Below are positions 43,132 to 52,682 of a stretch of 64,000 nucleotides of DNA, piece by piece. The position numbers and the translations under genes are program-made. The stretch covers positions 1 to 64,000 of the forward strand of contig JBDKFK010000005.1 in the NCBI GenBank assembly GCA_039798745.1. The letters are read 5' to 3'. The DNA is from JBDKFK01 sp039798745 (lineage in GTDB: Bacteria > Patescibacteriota > Microgenomatia > UBA1406 > GWC2-37-13). How positions within the stretch are numbered: the stretch's first letter is position 1; each line of letters opens with the position of its first letter. The notes beneath the pieces were generated by a model. The model was not told where the DNA came from, did no database searches, and worked only from the letters and a program-made list of their open reading frames with translations.

Positions 43132-43680
43132 TTTATTGGTTAGATGAGCCGATTTCGATAAGGGTAAGACCGGATCGGACAACAGATGACAGATGAGGTG
43201 CTGATGTACGATCAGAATTCTGAGCCTTAGCTACAAAGAAATGATATCGATAGGTATGGTTAGGTGTTGGTGAGACAGTCAGAGGGAGACGAGCATTGAG
43301 TTCCTGAGTGTTCACAAGACCGACATACAAGAGATCATGAGATACGGATGAAGCGGCATGATTGAGTTCAAACAGTGCTCTCGTGGTTTCATCAGAGGTC
43401 AGACCGAGTTCTTGAGATACCGATGTGGCGAGTGCAGGGAGTTGATCTTTGCGGACAACCCAACCATGGGAAGGTTTGGTGAACGCAACAGGCTTGTACT
43501 CATAGTAAATATATGGTCTGGTGAGACCGTTTACATCGAGTCCGTCTGCTGTTATGGTTACATTCCAGGTATTGTGTCCGGTTGTAACAGGATCAGCGTA
43601 GGTTAACTGTGCTCCACTTGCGACTGATACTTTCTGTCCTTCATCGCCGTACACAAATATACTCGGTGATGCCCCTGTCA
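43132..43680. repeat. 549-bp direct repeat, copy 1
   Basis: This tract and 45355-45903 read identically throughout as far as I can compare them. They form the 3' ends of two paralogous genes and run a few bases past the stop codons. Sequence on both sides diverges abruptly. Confidence 0.93.
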
Positions 43681-45328
43681 CTCTTACAGGACAGGAGTTG
43701 CCTCTAAGCTGGAAGTCTAAGAGGATTTTGTCAAACTCTCTAAAGTCCGACTCATTGGCTAGCGAACGAACCTGCAAAACTACCTGATTTACTTCATCTT
43801 TTAAGGTCGCGTCGGTGGTGCTGGGTTTTGGTATCAGATACCACCAACCTCTTTTTCCTGTTGAAAGTTTGCCTTGCCACACGCGTACATTGGCCCAGCC
43901 AAACTTTGTTCCGTTTATTTCATAGACCGGATTGAGTTGGGCTGCTGTGGGGTTGCAGCTCGTTTCATCCACGGGCGTTGGCTGAACAGACGGTGAAGGG
44001 GATAGGTCAAAGCTACCTTGTTTTTGTCCATTATCTCCGTCGGGAGACTGTTGCGCGTGAACTTCCTTAATGAATGGCGAAAATATATTTCTGGACTGGG
44101 TAGTTTCGTCAACTATTGCGGGCACGGCGGCAATATAATTTACTCTGAAACCGCTATCCAGTTGTGAGTATCCTTTGAAGACATAATAAGGCGCGAGTTC
44201 TGATTGTGTTGTCGCTGGAGCACTTTCCAGATACGACAGAGCCGCTTCTGTTATAACTGCTTCCTGTGCATTCGCCTGATTTTGTGGATATATATTTGTC
44301 CACTGCACTGCGCCGGAGCCTGCAGGTGTAGTTAATAAAAATGAGTATTTTTTTTCCTGCAGTTTTTTCTTGGCTTCATCATAATTTATAAGAGATACCT
44401 CTCGTGGTGCGGTAGCATTCAGTCGTCGTATGTTTGATTGTGCAAATTTTATACGCTTATCTTCGGTGAGGGCAAGGGTCATTGTGTTGAAGTCTTTTTG
44501 TCTTTCTAGTCCATCTTTACCATCAGATGTAGCACAGATATCGGTATTTTCGGGGCTTTCTGCATTCGCTGTTGCAAGCGTTAAGCTGTTAAGCGCCTGT
44601 TTCTCAGAAAGATTGAGGAGTCCAACAGTATTAAGAATGGGCGCTGAAACTGCGGACCAATCTCGGTGTACCTCATAAAATGTAAGTTCAGGATATGCTT
44701 TGTTTTTGTATGTAGCAGTTACTTTAAGGCTGGCATCGTATATATTGATAGTCTTCATAAACTCGTAGATACCTGTGTTTATGTCTGAAGCCTCCGGCAA
44801 CGTCTGGCCAGGTGTTGAGGTATAGGTAAACTCTCCATTTTGTGTATCAAACTGCAGAAGAGATGCGGTTTTGTTGGTAGAGTCTACTTTGTACGCAATT
44901 ACATTGGTGCGCTTCTTTTTTATTGAATCAGAGGCACCAAGTGTTGAGGCAATATCTCGCACTTCTTCAAATGTATAACTCTGGTTTAATTCATACACAG
45001 GTGCGGAAGTACGCGTGAGTGCCACACTGTTAACATCATCCCAGGTACGGAAATTAATGTGAGGAAGCGGCTGAGGGGCTTCCGCGAGTGTACCGTTCGG
45101 GGTTGATGTCGCGGGACTGGTAGATTCTTCTACCGGTTGACGATTGAGGTCAACAGTCTGTGTTTTGGTTCCTACATCATTGGCAGCTGTCTGAGTGCCA
45201 AAGGATCGTGACTTTTGCAGATTAGATAATATAAACGTGGCGACCATCAGTATGACAAGCACGGATCCGAGGAATCCTGCCATCACAATGACTTTTTTAT
45301 CATTCTGCATTCCATTATCTGTATCCAT
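43133..45328 (-). CDS. Membrane-anchored surface protein, paralogue B
   Basis: A 731-residue protein: short cytoplasmic start, one membrane helix (residues about 13-33), then a long extracytoplasmic part. A middle region aligns with paralogue A (for example TFYEVHRDW, NSIGLLNL-like VGLLNL, DFNTMT). The signature SCPVR precedes the last 183 residues, which are identical to those of paralogue A. The motif QKQGSF occurs once in a Ser/Pro-rich linker. No enzyme motif is recognised. It starts 27 bases after the stop of paralogue A, on the same strand, and no promoter is obvious, so it is probably the second gene of an operon. Confidence 0.8.
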   Translation of the reverse strand: MDTDNGMQNDKKVIVMAGFLGSVLVILMVATFILSNLQKSRSFGTQTAANDVGTKTQTVDLNRQPVEESTSPATSTPNGTLAEAPQPLPHINFRTWDDVNSVALTRTSAPVYELNQSYTFEEVRDIASTLGASDSIKKKRTNVIAYKVDSTNKTASLLQFDTQNGEFTYTSTPGQTLPEASDINTGIYEFMKTINIYDASLKVTATYKNKAYPELTFYEVHRDWSAVSAPILNTVGLLNLSEKQALNSLTLATANAESPENTDICATSDGKDGLERQKDFNTMTLALTEDKRIKFAQSNIRRLNATAPREVSLINYDEAKKKLQEKKYSFLLTTPAGSGAVQWTNIYPQNQANAQEAVITEAALSYLESAPATTQSELAPYYVFKGYSQLDSGFRVNYIAAVPAIVDETTQSRNIFSPFIKEVHAQQSPDGDNGQKQGSFDLSPSPSVQPTPVDETSCNPTAAQLNPVYEINGTKFGWANVRVWQGKLSTGKRGWWYLIPKPSTTDATLKDEVNQVVLQVRSLANESDFREFDKILLDFQLRGNSCPVRVTGASPSIFVYGDEGQKVSVASGAQLTYADPVTTGHNTWNVTITADGLDVNGLTRPYIYYEYKPVAFTKPSHGWVVRKDQLPALATSVSQELGLTSDETTRALFELNHAASSVSHDLLYVGLVNTQELNARLPLTVSPTPNHTYRYHFFVAKAQNSDRTSAPHLSSVVRSGLTLIEIGSSNQ

Positions 45329-45354
45329 AAGTCAACGATCCCGCATGAGCAATT

Positions 45355-45903
45355 TTTATTGGTTAGATGAGCCGATTTCGATAAGGGTAAGACCGGATCG
45401 GACAACAGATGACAGATGAGGTGCTGATGTACGATCAGAATTCTGAGCCTTAGCTACAAAGAAATGATATCGATAGGTATGGTTAGGTGTTGGTGAGACA
45501 GTCAGAGGGAGACGAGCATTGAGTTCCTGAGTGTTCACAAGACCGACATACAAGAGATCATGAGATACGGATGAAGCGGCATGATTGAGTTCAAACAGTG
45601 CTCTCGTGGTTTCATCAGAGGTCAGACCGAGTTCTTGAGATACCGATGTGGCGAGTGCAGGGAGTTGATCTTTGCGGACAACCCAACCATGGGAAGGTTT
45701 GGTGAACGCAACAGGCTTGTACTCATAGTAAATATATGGTCTGGTGAGACCGTTTACATCGAGTCCGTCTGCTGTTATGGTTACATTCCAGGTATTGTGT
45801 CCGGTTGTAACAGGATCAGCGTAGGTTAACTGTGCTCCACTTGCGACTGATACTTTCTGTCCTTCATCGCCGTACACAAATATACTCGGTGATGCCCCTG
45901 TCA
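45355..45903. repeat. 549-bp direct repeat, copy 2
   Basis: Identical to 43132-43680 at an offset of 2223 bases. It encodes the last 183 residues of paralogue A. The boundary lies inside the codons between CPVR and TGAS. Confidence 0.93.
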
Positions 45904-47731
45904 GACGTACGGGGCATGATTCAGAGATAAGTCCAAGATCCTTAAGAATCTTATTCTGCTGGCGTATCACCAATTCCTGAGCAGTTATATCCTGAGCTAT
46001 CATGGCTGTTGCCTGAGGTGTTACGTTGAACGTACCCTGTTTTTGTGTCGTGTCATCAGATGGTGAAGTCGCACCGTTGCTGTCGTCAGGTGTTGACTGT
46101 GGCGGCACAGCTGTGGCATTGCCAGCAGTGGGTGACTGTAAGAGTGCGATTACCTGGTCAAGGCTTTCAATGATAACCGCGTCTGCTGTCCCTGGTTCTG
46201 GGATATAGTACCAGAAACCATTTTTGGATGTTGATTTCTGACCACCCCATATTCTCCAGTTAGCCCATCCATACTTGAGACCGCCTACGAGGAGTACTGG
46301 GTTCAGATCGTCAGATGACGGAGCGCAGACTCCTGCCGCGTTTCTATCTGTCTGAGAGATCGGGTTATCGACACTCGAAGTGTTGTTGGTATTGTTGTTG
46401 TTATTATTATTTCCGGCACCAGGGGTTGTTTCAAAGGTTCCCTGTTTCTGGGTTGTATCACTCTCCTGTGCTGATACTTCTTTTACAAGTCTGAACATAT
46501 TCTTTGACTGTGTCTGAGGAGCAACTGCCGGCACGGACGCTACAAAATTTACACGGTAGCCGCTGAGCAGATTCGCATAGCCGCGGAATATATAGTAAGG
46601 CATAAGTTCTTTCTGATTCACAAGTGCCGGTTTCTCAATATATGCGATCACACTATCGGTAACAACCGCTTGTGCCGCGAGTGCCTTATTGTTGGGATAT
46701 ATCTTATCCCATGACATATCTCCTGTGCCTGAAGGGGAGGTAAGAATGAAATCATACTTCTTATCCATGAGATTGGTAACGGCTTCGTCATATGACAAGA
46801 GTGTGACAGATTTTTTAGAAGGGCTGCTCAGTTTGCGGATATTCGATTGGAGTCCCATAATTTTACCTGTTCGGTCAGACACAACGACGGTCATGGTATT
46901 AAAATCTGTCTGTCTTACGTAACCATCTTTTTTATCTGTTGCCGCATAGATATCGGTGTCTTCAGGCAGATTGGTGAGAGGAGTTGTAAGTGAAAGTGTT
47001 GTGAGTGATACATTTTCCGGCAGATTAAGCAAACCGATTGAGTTAAGAATCGGGAAACCTGCTTTTACCCAGTCACGGTGTATCTCAAGGTAAGTTAAGC
47101 CTGGTTTACTTTTTTTCTTGTACTGGGCGGTTGTTTTGAGTGTCTCATCATATAGCCCAAGATCTTCGAGAAAAGCAGTTACCTTTGCGTCTAGCGTAGC
47201 GCCTGTGGGGAGAGCAACGCCTGTGGAAGAAGCATATGAAAGATTGCCCGTCTGTAAATTGTAGGTAAGCAAAGATACGTCTTTATTATCATTTTTTATG
47301 TTATACGCCATTATAAAGTTCTTATCTTTTTTTACATTATCGGATGCGTTAAGTTTTTTGGAGAGAGCCTGCATCTCTTCGGTTGTATACTCTGTCTTGA
47401 ATTCATATACCGAAGCCGTAGTAGGAACATCGGTCATTTTTTTTGTAAATGTCCATTTATCAAAATCTACATCAGGAGGTTGCGCGGCCTGAATAGTCTT
47501 CAGTATCTTTTTTTCACCATCGGCATCTTCATCGGTTGTCTGTGTCGTATTTTTATCGGTAGTAGCAACTTTCATATTTTTCTTATTCTGCACCATTACA
47601 TATGCGACCACAGCAAGAATAATGACCAATATAAATGAGACAGCTACGAACAACGTTTTTTTGCTTCCTTGTGGTGGAGCATTAAGGTTAGTGTTTAAGT
47701 CGCTATTATAGGACTCATTTGGTGTATTCAT
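45356..47731 (-). CDS. Membrane-anchored surface protein, paralogue A
   Basis: A protein of 791 residues from the chosen start, with an Asn-rich cytoplasmic start, a membrane helix (residues about 27-47) and a large outer part. It resembles paralogue B over most of its length but is diverged there, whereas the C-terminal 183 residues are identical. Two copies of QKQGTF flank Asn-rich and Pro/Thr-rich linkers. I do not recognise the fold. ATG 47731 stands 7 bases behind TATCAT, so I prefer it to starts at 47740 or 47767. It diverges from the ABC ATPase gene. Confidence 0.8.
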   Translation of the reverse strand: MNTPNESYNSDLNTNLNAPPQGSKKTLFVAVSFILVIILAVVAYVMVQNKKNMKVATTDKNTTQTTDEDADGEKKILKTIQAAQPPDVDFDKWTFTKKMTDVPTTASVYEFKTEYTTEEMQALSKKLNASDNVKKDKNFIMAYNIKNDNKDVSLLTYNLQTGNLSYASSTGVALPTGATLDAKVTAFLEDLGLYDETLKTTAQYKKKSKPGLTYLEIHRDWVKAGFPILNSIGLLNLPENVSLTTLSLTTPLTNLPEDTDIYAATDKKDGYVRQTDFNTMTVVVSDRTGKIMGLQSNIRKLSSPSKKSVTLLSYDEAVTNLMDKKYDFILTSPSGTGDMSWDKIYPNNKALAAQAVVTDSVIAYIEKPALVNQKELMPYYIFRGYANLLSGYRVNFVASVPAVAPQTQSKNMFRLVKEVSAQESDTTQKQGTFETTPGAGNNNNNNNTNNTSSVDNPISQTDRNAAGVCAPSSDDLNPVLLVGGLKYGWANWRIWGGQKSTSKNGFWYYIPEPGTADAVIIESLDQVIALLQSPTAGNATAVPPQSTPDDSNGATSPSDDTTQKQGTFNVTPQATAMIAQDITAQELVIRQQNKILKDLGLISESCPVRLTGASPSIFVYGDEGQKVSVASGAQLTYADPVTTGHNTWNVTITADGLDVNGLTRPYIYYEYKPVAFTKPSHGWVVRKDQLPALATSVSQELGLTSDETTRALFELNHAASSVSHDLLYVGLVNTQELNARLPLTVSPTPNHTYRYHFFVAKAQNSDRTSAPHLSSVVRSGLTLIEIGSSNQ

Positions 47732-47835
47732 ATTCTTCATGATAGATAAATCCAAAAGTCTTGTCAATAGAAAATATCAGAATGCATCAACTACGTCTTG
47801 TTAACTCTATTTTCATATGGTATATATATTATTCT

Positions 47836-48513
47836 ATGATTGTGCTTAAGGCAGTCACCAAAAAATTTGGAAGTAAAGTAGCGGTGGACGGACTTTCACT
47901 GAAAGCTGATTCGGGCGAAATTATTGGTTTTTTAGGACCGAATGGCGCGGGTAAAACAACCACAATGCGCCTTCTTCTGGGATACCTTACGCCGACACGT
48001 GGAACCGTAACGGTTAACAATCTAAACCCTATAGAAGACAGAATAGAGGTTCTTAAGCAAGTTGGATATCTTCCCGAAAACAATCCCCTTTATCAGGAGA
48101 TGACAGTCTATGAATATCTTACATTTATAGCCAGCGTAAAAGAAGAAACCGATGTATATGGTACAGCTGAAAGTGTGGGACTTAGCGATGTGATGGATAC
48201 GCGTATTGAAGAACTATCCCGGGGATTTAAACAACGGGTAGGATTGGGAGCCGCTCTTATTTCGAACCCTGACCTGCTTGTCCTTGACGAGCCTACCTCA
48301 GGACTGGATCCTCTTGAGCAGGACAAGATAAGAGATCTCATCAAATCTCTTTCGAAAGAAAAAACCATTCTTTTTTCCACGCATATCTTATCTGAAGTCG
48401 AGGCAGTTGCGACACGACTTATTATCATTAACCACGGTAAACTTGTATATGATGGGCCTAAACCAAAAGGCAAAGGAGCCGTAGAAAAATTATTCAAAAA
48501 ATTAGTTCATTGA
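47836..48513 (+). CDS. ABC transporter ATPase, GldA-like
   Basis: A 225-residue ATPase: Walker A GPNGAGKTT, signature ELSRGFKQRVGLG (an LSxGxxQR variant), Walker B LLVLDEPTSGLDP and an H-loop in STHILSEVE. It is of the ABC-2 (gliding/antibiotic-export) subfamily. The start at 47836 lies right behind AT-rich -10 sequence; the longer frame to 47761 is rejected. The permease gene follows 4 bases later and a GldG-like gene 1 base after that. Confidence 0.92.
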   Translation: MIVLKAVTKKFGSKVAVDGLSLKADSGEIIGFLGPNGAGKTTTMRLLLGYLTPTRGTVTVNNLNPIEDRIEVLKQVGYLPENNPLYQEMTVYEYLTFIASVKEETDVYGTAESVGLSDVMDTRIEELSRGFKQRVGLGAALISNPDLLVLDEPTSGLDPLEQDKIRDLIKSLSKEKTILFSTHILSEVEAVATRLIIINHGKLVYDGPKPKGKGAVEKLFKKLVH

Positions 48514-48517
48514 TCGT

Positions 48518-49219
48518 ATGATCAACTTATATCAGAAAGAATTAAAATATTACCTCAACAACGCACCCGGCTATATAGTGATTATTATGTTTGCGGTCTT
48601 TGTAAACTTCTTGTTTATGAAAGATTTGTTTGTGGGAGGCTCTGCTTCACTCCGACCGCTGTTTATGGTGTTGCCCTGGCTTATGCTTATTTTCATTCCG
48701 GCGGTTGCAATGCGGACACTGTCCGAGGAAAAGAGAATAAATACTATCGAAATTCTCCTAACATTGCCCATATCCGAAGCTCAGATAGTTATCTCCAAGT
48801 TTCTTGCGTTACTCACCGTTTTTTGTATCGGTTTATTGCTCACTGCGGCGATTCCTGTTTCACTCGCAGTTATTGCAAAACTGTATATACCTGAAGTGCT
48901 GGTGGGTTACTCAGGAGTAATGTTGCTGGGAGCAACTTTTATAAGTGTATCTATGTTTTTTTCATCACTTACCAAAAATCAGGTGATCGCGATGTTATCA
49001 TCTGTCATCGTATTGTTTTTGCTTTCGGTAATCTCCACTGATTTTGTGTCATCTGTCCTTCCTAAGACAGTACAGGATGCCCTGGTTTATTTTAGTCCTC
49101 TGTATCATCTTGAAAATTTCGTCAACGGAGTTATTGATCTGAGATCTGTTTTTTATTTCCTGTCGTTTACTGTTATATTCCTGTTCCTGACAATCATTGA
49201 TTTAGAAAAACGAGACTAA
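48518..49219 (+). CDS. ABC-2 permease, GldF-like
   Basis: A 233-residue membrane protein with six helices; the segment RTLSEEKRINTIEILLTLPISEAQIV is the cytoplasmic motif of ABC-2 permeases of the GldF/NatB type. It should pair with the ATPase encoded just upstream. What it moves is unknown; in Bacteroidetes GldAFG is needed for gliding, but homologous sets occur in non-gliding bacteria, so a general envelope role is more prudent. Confidence 0.88.
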   Translation: MINLYQKELKYYLNNAPGYIVIIMFAVFVNFLFMKDLFVGGSASLRPLFMVLPWLMLIFIPAVAMRTLSEEKRINTIEILLTLPISEAQIVISKFLALLTVFCIGLLLTAAIPVSLAVIAKLYIPEVLVGYSGVMLLGATFISVSMFFSSLTKNQVIAMLSSVIVLFLLSVISTDFVSSVLPKTVQDALVYFSPLYHLENFVNGVIDLRSVFYFLSFTVIFLFLTIIDLEKRD

Positions 49220-49220
49220 T

Positions 49221-50726
49221 ATGAAAAAGAATCACCCATCACGTCTTAATCTGGTAAAGCTGTCGCGCATGCTGAGACTGCTGCATCTTGGGAAAAAATT
49301 GGTAATTGTGTTTGCGATTACTGGTTTTATTGTCGCAAATATTCTCTTATCTGCTTTGTCTCTTCGACTTGATCTTTCAAACGGAAAGGCGTATACACTG
49401 TCTCCCGCAACAGTAAAAATAGTTAAGAGTCTCGACGATGTGGTAACTATGAAATTTTTTGCTTCGTCCAACCTTCCTACTCGGTTACTGCCGCTCAAAA
49501 CTCAGACAGCCGATTTATTGCGCGAATACAAAAAAGCAGGCGGCAAGAATGTTACTCTCCGGATACTTGATCCCACAAAAGATAAAACAGCAGCTGAAGA
49601 TGCGCAAAAAGCAGGCATTCCTGAACTGCAGTTTTCGCAGATGGAACAGGACAAGTTTGCCGTAACCAACGCGTATTTCGGACTGGCTATGTATTATGGT
49701 GACAAAAAAGAAATACTGCCTCAGGTTACCGATATGGGGAGCTTGGAGTATAACCTTACTGCTGCAGTCTATAAGATGCAACGGAAAGAACTTCCCCAAG
49801 TTGGCATAATTGACCCCGGTGCGACAGTAGATCCTCAGAGCGAACGAATTGGTCTGTTAAAGCAGGTTATAGCTTCACAGTTTTCGCCCTCTATGATTGT
49901 CGTTGATGAAACGAAGGATATAAATGCTGCGTATAAAGCGGTAGTGGTGCTTGACAGTCCGGTAAAAGAACAAAGCTCGGGGATCGCAAAGATGGTACAG
50001 AAATATGTGTCGAAGGGGGGGAAAGTAATACTCTTTACTGACGGAGTGAACATTGATGAGGGTCTTTCCGCTACTCCGGCTGACAGTAGTTTGAGTATCT
50101 TTCTTAAGGATTATGGTATAACCGTACAGAAAAATCTTGTGTTGTCGGGATCAGCTGAGTTGGTTACGTTTGGCAATCAGGCCGGCTCATTCGCAACTAT
50201 ATACCCTTTCTGGATGAAGACAAATGTGTTCAGTAAGCATAGCTACTTTTCCAATATACAGCAGCTAACTTATCCATGGACTTCATCGTTAACCGTTGAA
50301 AAAAAGAGCGGAGTTGAGACCTCCGAACTGGTGAAGAGTGTGCCTCAGTCATGGGAACAGAAACAGACGTTTATACTTAACCCAAACGCTATTCCCCAGC
50401 CCAATGAAAAAGATCTGAAGCAGTTTACGGTGACTGCACGGGCTGCCGCAAAGCAGGGTGGTGAACTTATTGTTATCCCTTCCACACGATTTATCATGGA
50501 TAAATATTTAGGAAGAGCATCGGCGAATATTGAGTTTGTTCTGAATGTATTAAACGAGATGATTTCTCAGGGAGCCTTAACAGGTATACGACAGAGAGCT
50601 GTGCTCTTTTATCCGCTGCCAGAACTTGCTCAGGACGAGAAGGATCTTATAAAATACGCAAATATACTGTTATTGCCGATAGTGTTTGCTGTATACGGTG
50701 GCTACAGACTTATGAAACGCAGATAA
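49221..50726 (+). CDS. GldG-like ABC-associated surface protein
   Basis: A 501-residue protein with a membrane helix near residues 26-48, an extracytoplasmic domain of the GldG/ABC_transp_aux type (LRLDLSNGKAYTLSPATVKIVKSL is its recognisable entry, broken here by other residues in the middle) and a second helix at the C-terminus (about 478-496). Such proteins sit beside GldA/GldF in one complex. It starts one base after the permease stop, confirming a three-gene operon. It converges on the NUDIX gene. Confidence 0.85.
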   Translation: MKKNHPSRLNLVKLSRMLRLLHLGKKLVIVFAITGFIVANILLSALSLRLDLSNGKAYTLSPATVKIVKSLDDVVTMKFFASSNLPTRLLPLKTQTADLLREYKKAGGKNVTLRILDPTKDKTAAEDAQKAGIPELQFSQMEQDKFAVTNAYFGLAMYYGDKKEILPQVTDMGSLEYNLTAAVYKMQRKELPQVGIIDPGATVDPQSERIGLLKQVIASQFSPSMIVVDETKDINAAYKAVVVLDSPVKEQSSGIAKMVQKYVSKGGKVILFTDGVNIDEGLSATPADSSLSIFLKDYGITVQKNLVLSGSAELVTFGNQAGSFATIYPFWMKTNVFSKHSYFSNIQQLTYPWTSSLTVEKKSGVETSELVKSVPQSWEQKQTFILNPNAIPQPNEKDLKQFTVTARAAAKQGGELIVIPSTRFIMDKYLGRASANIEFVLNVLNEMISQGALTGIRQRAVLFYPLPELAQDEKDLIKYANILLLPIVFAVYGGYRLMKRR

Positions 50727-50729
50727 ACT

Positions 50730-51236
50730 CTATTTCTTCAGATAATCTCTCAGAATGTTTTTGATGGAGTCAAACGCTATATCCGCATATGGGATGCTAT
50801 CTGGTTTGAAAAACCGTATTTCTTCAACGTCATCCAGTGGTTTTAGATTATCGTCAACGAGATCTGCTGTATATGTAGAGCAGATTGTGTGATAGAGAAT
50901 ATCTTTATAGACATATAAATCATTTGTTGTACAAACATACTTTAAGTTTTCAATCGCAGCATTTATCTCTTCTTTAATTTCTCTCACAACAGAGTTTTCC
51001 ATCGTTTCATCAAACTCCACAAACCCACCCGGCAAATCCCACATACCTTTATGAGGATCAAACTTACGCTTTACCATAAGTATTTCACCCTGTTTGTTGT
51101 GTAATATTGCCGCGCTGCAGGGAGTGGGGTTGACATAATAGTGAAAATTACAGGATGCGCAGGTGAATAGGCGATCTTTGTGAGTAAGATCATGTTTACA
51201 GACAGGGCAGTATTTGAATAGTTGATGAGTTTCCAT
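50730..51236 (-). CDS. NUDIX hydrolase with N-terminal zinc ribbon
   Basis: A 168-residue protein. An N-terminal zinc ribbon (CPVC and CASC) precedes a NUDIX domain with the box GGFVEFDETMENSVVREIKEE; the final conserved Gly of the box is replaced. The combination resembles NADH pyrophosphatase-type (NudC-like) enzymes, but it lacks their extra N-terminal domain and is shorter. It hydrolyses a nucleoside diphosphate linked to another group. Confidence 0.88.
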   Translation of the reverse strand: METHQLFKYCPVCKHDLTHKDRLFTCASCNFHYYVNPTPCSAAILHNKQGEILMVKRKFDPHKGMWDLPGGFVEFDETMENSVVREIKEEINAAIENLKYVCTTNDLYVYKDILYHTICSTYTADLVDDNLKPLDDVEEIRFFKPDSIPYADIAFDSIKNILRDYLKK

Positions 51237-51280
51237 AAATGGTCAGCTTCCTGACGTAGAGTATTATATAATATTCTGAT

Positions 51281-52678
51281 ATGGTACGCACACGTGTAGC
51301 TCCCTCACCGACAGGATTTCCCCACATAGGGACAATCTACCAGGCGCTTTTTGATTATTCTTTTGCCAAGAAAAATGGTGGCATGTTTGTTGTGAGAATA
51401 GAAGATACTGACAGAACTCGGTTTGTTGAAGGAGCCGAAGAAAAAATATTTGAAGCCCTCGACTGGTTTGCCCTATCGGAGGATGAAAGTGCCCGTAAAG
51501 GTGGATCGGTTGGACCATACCGTCAGTCCGAGCGACTAGATCTATATAAAAGGTATGCTCATGAACTTGTAGAAAAAGGACACGCGTATCGCTGTTTTTG
51601 TACAAAAGAACGGCTTGAAGAGTCACGAAAACGTATGCAGTCCGAGGGCAAAAATCCGATGTACGACAAACACTGCCGAAACCTTACTAAGGAGGAAGTT
51701 CAGACACACCTTGATAAGGGAGAGCCATATGTGATTCGCATAAAAATACCTGAGGACGAGCAGATTGTTGTGACCGATCTTATTCGGGGTGACATTACAT
51801 TTGATAGTAATACTATTACTGATCAGGTGCTCCTGAAGGTTGATGGATTTCCTACATATCATCTTGCTGTGGTTGTTGATGACCATCTTATGAATATATC
51901 CCATCTCGTACGAGGTGAGGAATGGATCTCTACCAGCCCTGTACATTTTCTGCTGTATACATATTTTAACTGGGAACGACCAATATTTTTTCATACTCCA
52001 CTTTTACGCAATCCCGATAAATCAAAATTCTCCAAAAGGCACGGACATACGAGTGTGATATGGTATCAGGAACAAGGCTATCTGCCCGAAGCTATACTCA
52101 ATTTTCTTGCTCTTATGGGATGGAGCCATCCTGAGGAAAAAGAAATATTTTCGATGGATGAATTTGTTAGTTTATTTGAGCTTAAGGATGTAAAACCGGT
52201 AGGTCCTGTTTTTGATATGCAGAAGCTCGACTGGATGAATGGAGAATATATTCGTAACATGGACGTTACCGTGTTGGCAACTAAGATTCAGAACTTCATC
52301 GGTGATAGTTATGATAACGCGCTTGTCCATAAGACTATTCCTCTCATCCGGGAGAGAATAAAAAAACTTGCAGACTATCTTCCTATTACTGAGTTCTTTT
52401 TTAGACATCCTCAGACATACGAAATTGATCTGACATCTCATAAAGAGCTACTACAAAAAGTTGCGATAGAGATTGAAGCCATGTCTACATGGAATCCGGA
52501 AACAATAGGACAAGCTATGCAAAAGGTGGCGGAGCGGGAAGGGGTAAAGAATAGTTTATTCTTTATGGTCCTCCGCGTTGCGATAACAGGTAAAAAAATA
52601 TCACCTCCACTAAATGAATCTATGGAGATCCTTGGCAAGGAAGAGTCGCTTCATCGTATACAAAAAGCCTCTGTATAA
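51281..52678 (+). CDS. gltX: Glutamyl-tRNA synthetase
   Basis: A class I aminoacyl-tRNA synthetase of 465 residues. The HIGH-type motif is in PTGFPHIGT and the KMSKS-type motif in KSKFSKRHGHTSV. VVRIEDTDRTR and VRGEEWISTSPVH are conserved parts of the catalytic domain. The C-terminal anticodon-binding domain is present. Whether it is discriminating or also charges tRNA-Gln cannot be told without gatCAB information. TATAAT stands 8 bases before the ATG, with no Shine-Dalgarno. Confidence 0.96.
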   Translation: MVRTRVAPSPTGFPHIGTIYQALFDYSFAKKNGGMFVVRIEDTDRTRFVEGAEEKIFEALDWFALSEDESARKGGSVGPYRQSERLDLYKRYAHELVEKGHAYRCFCTKERLEESRKRMQSEGKNPMYDKHCRNLTKEEVQTHLDKGEPYVIRIKIPEDEQIVVTDLIRGDITFDSNTITDQVLLKVDGFPTYHLAVVVDDHLMNISHLVRGEEWISTSPVHFLLYTYFNWERPIFFHTPLLRNPDKSKFSKRHGHTSVIWYQEQGYLPEAILNFLALMGWSHPEEKEIFSMDEFVSLFELKDVKPVGPVFDMQKLDWMNGEYIRNMDVTVLATKIQNFIGDSYDNALVHKTIPLIRERIKKLADYLPITEFFFRHPQTYEIDLTSHKELLQKVAIEIEAMSTWNPETIGQAMQKVAEREGVKNSLFFMVLRVAITGKKISPPLNESMEILGKEESLHRIQKASV

Positions 52679-52682
52679 CTTT

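Noticed and set aside
43132..45903. Insertion sequence or transposon explaining the 549-bp repeat
   Set aside because: There are no terminal inverted repeats, no transposase and no target duplication; the repeat is simply the 3' coding end of both genes.
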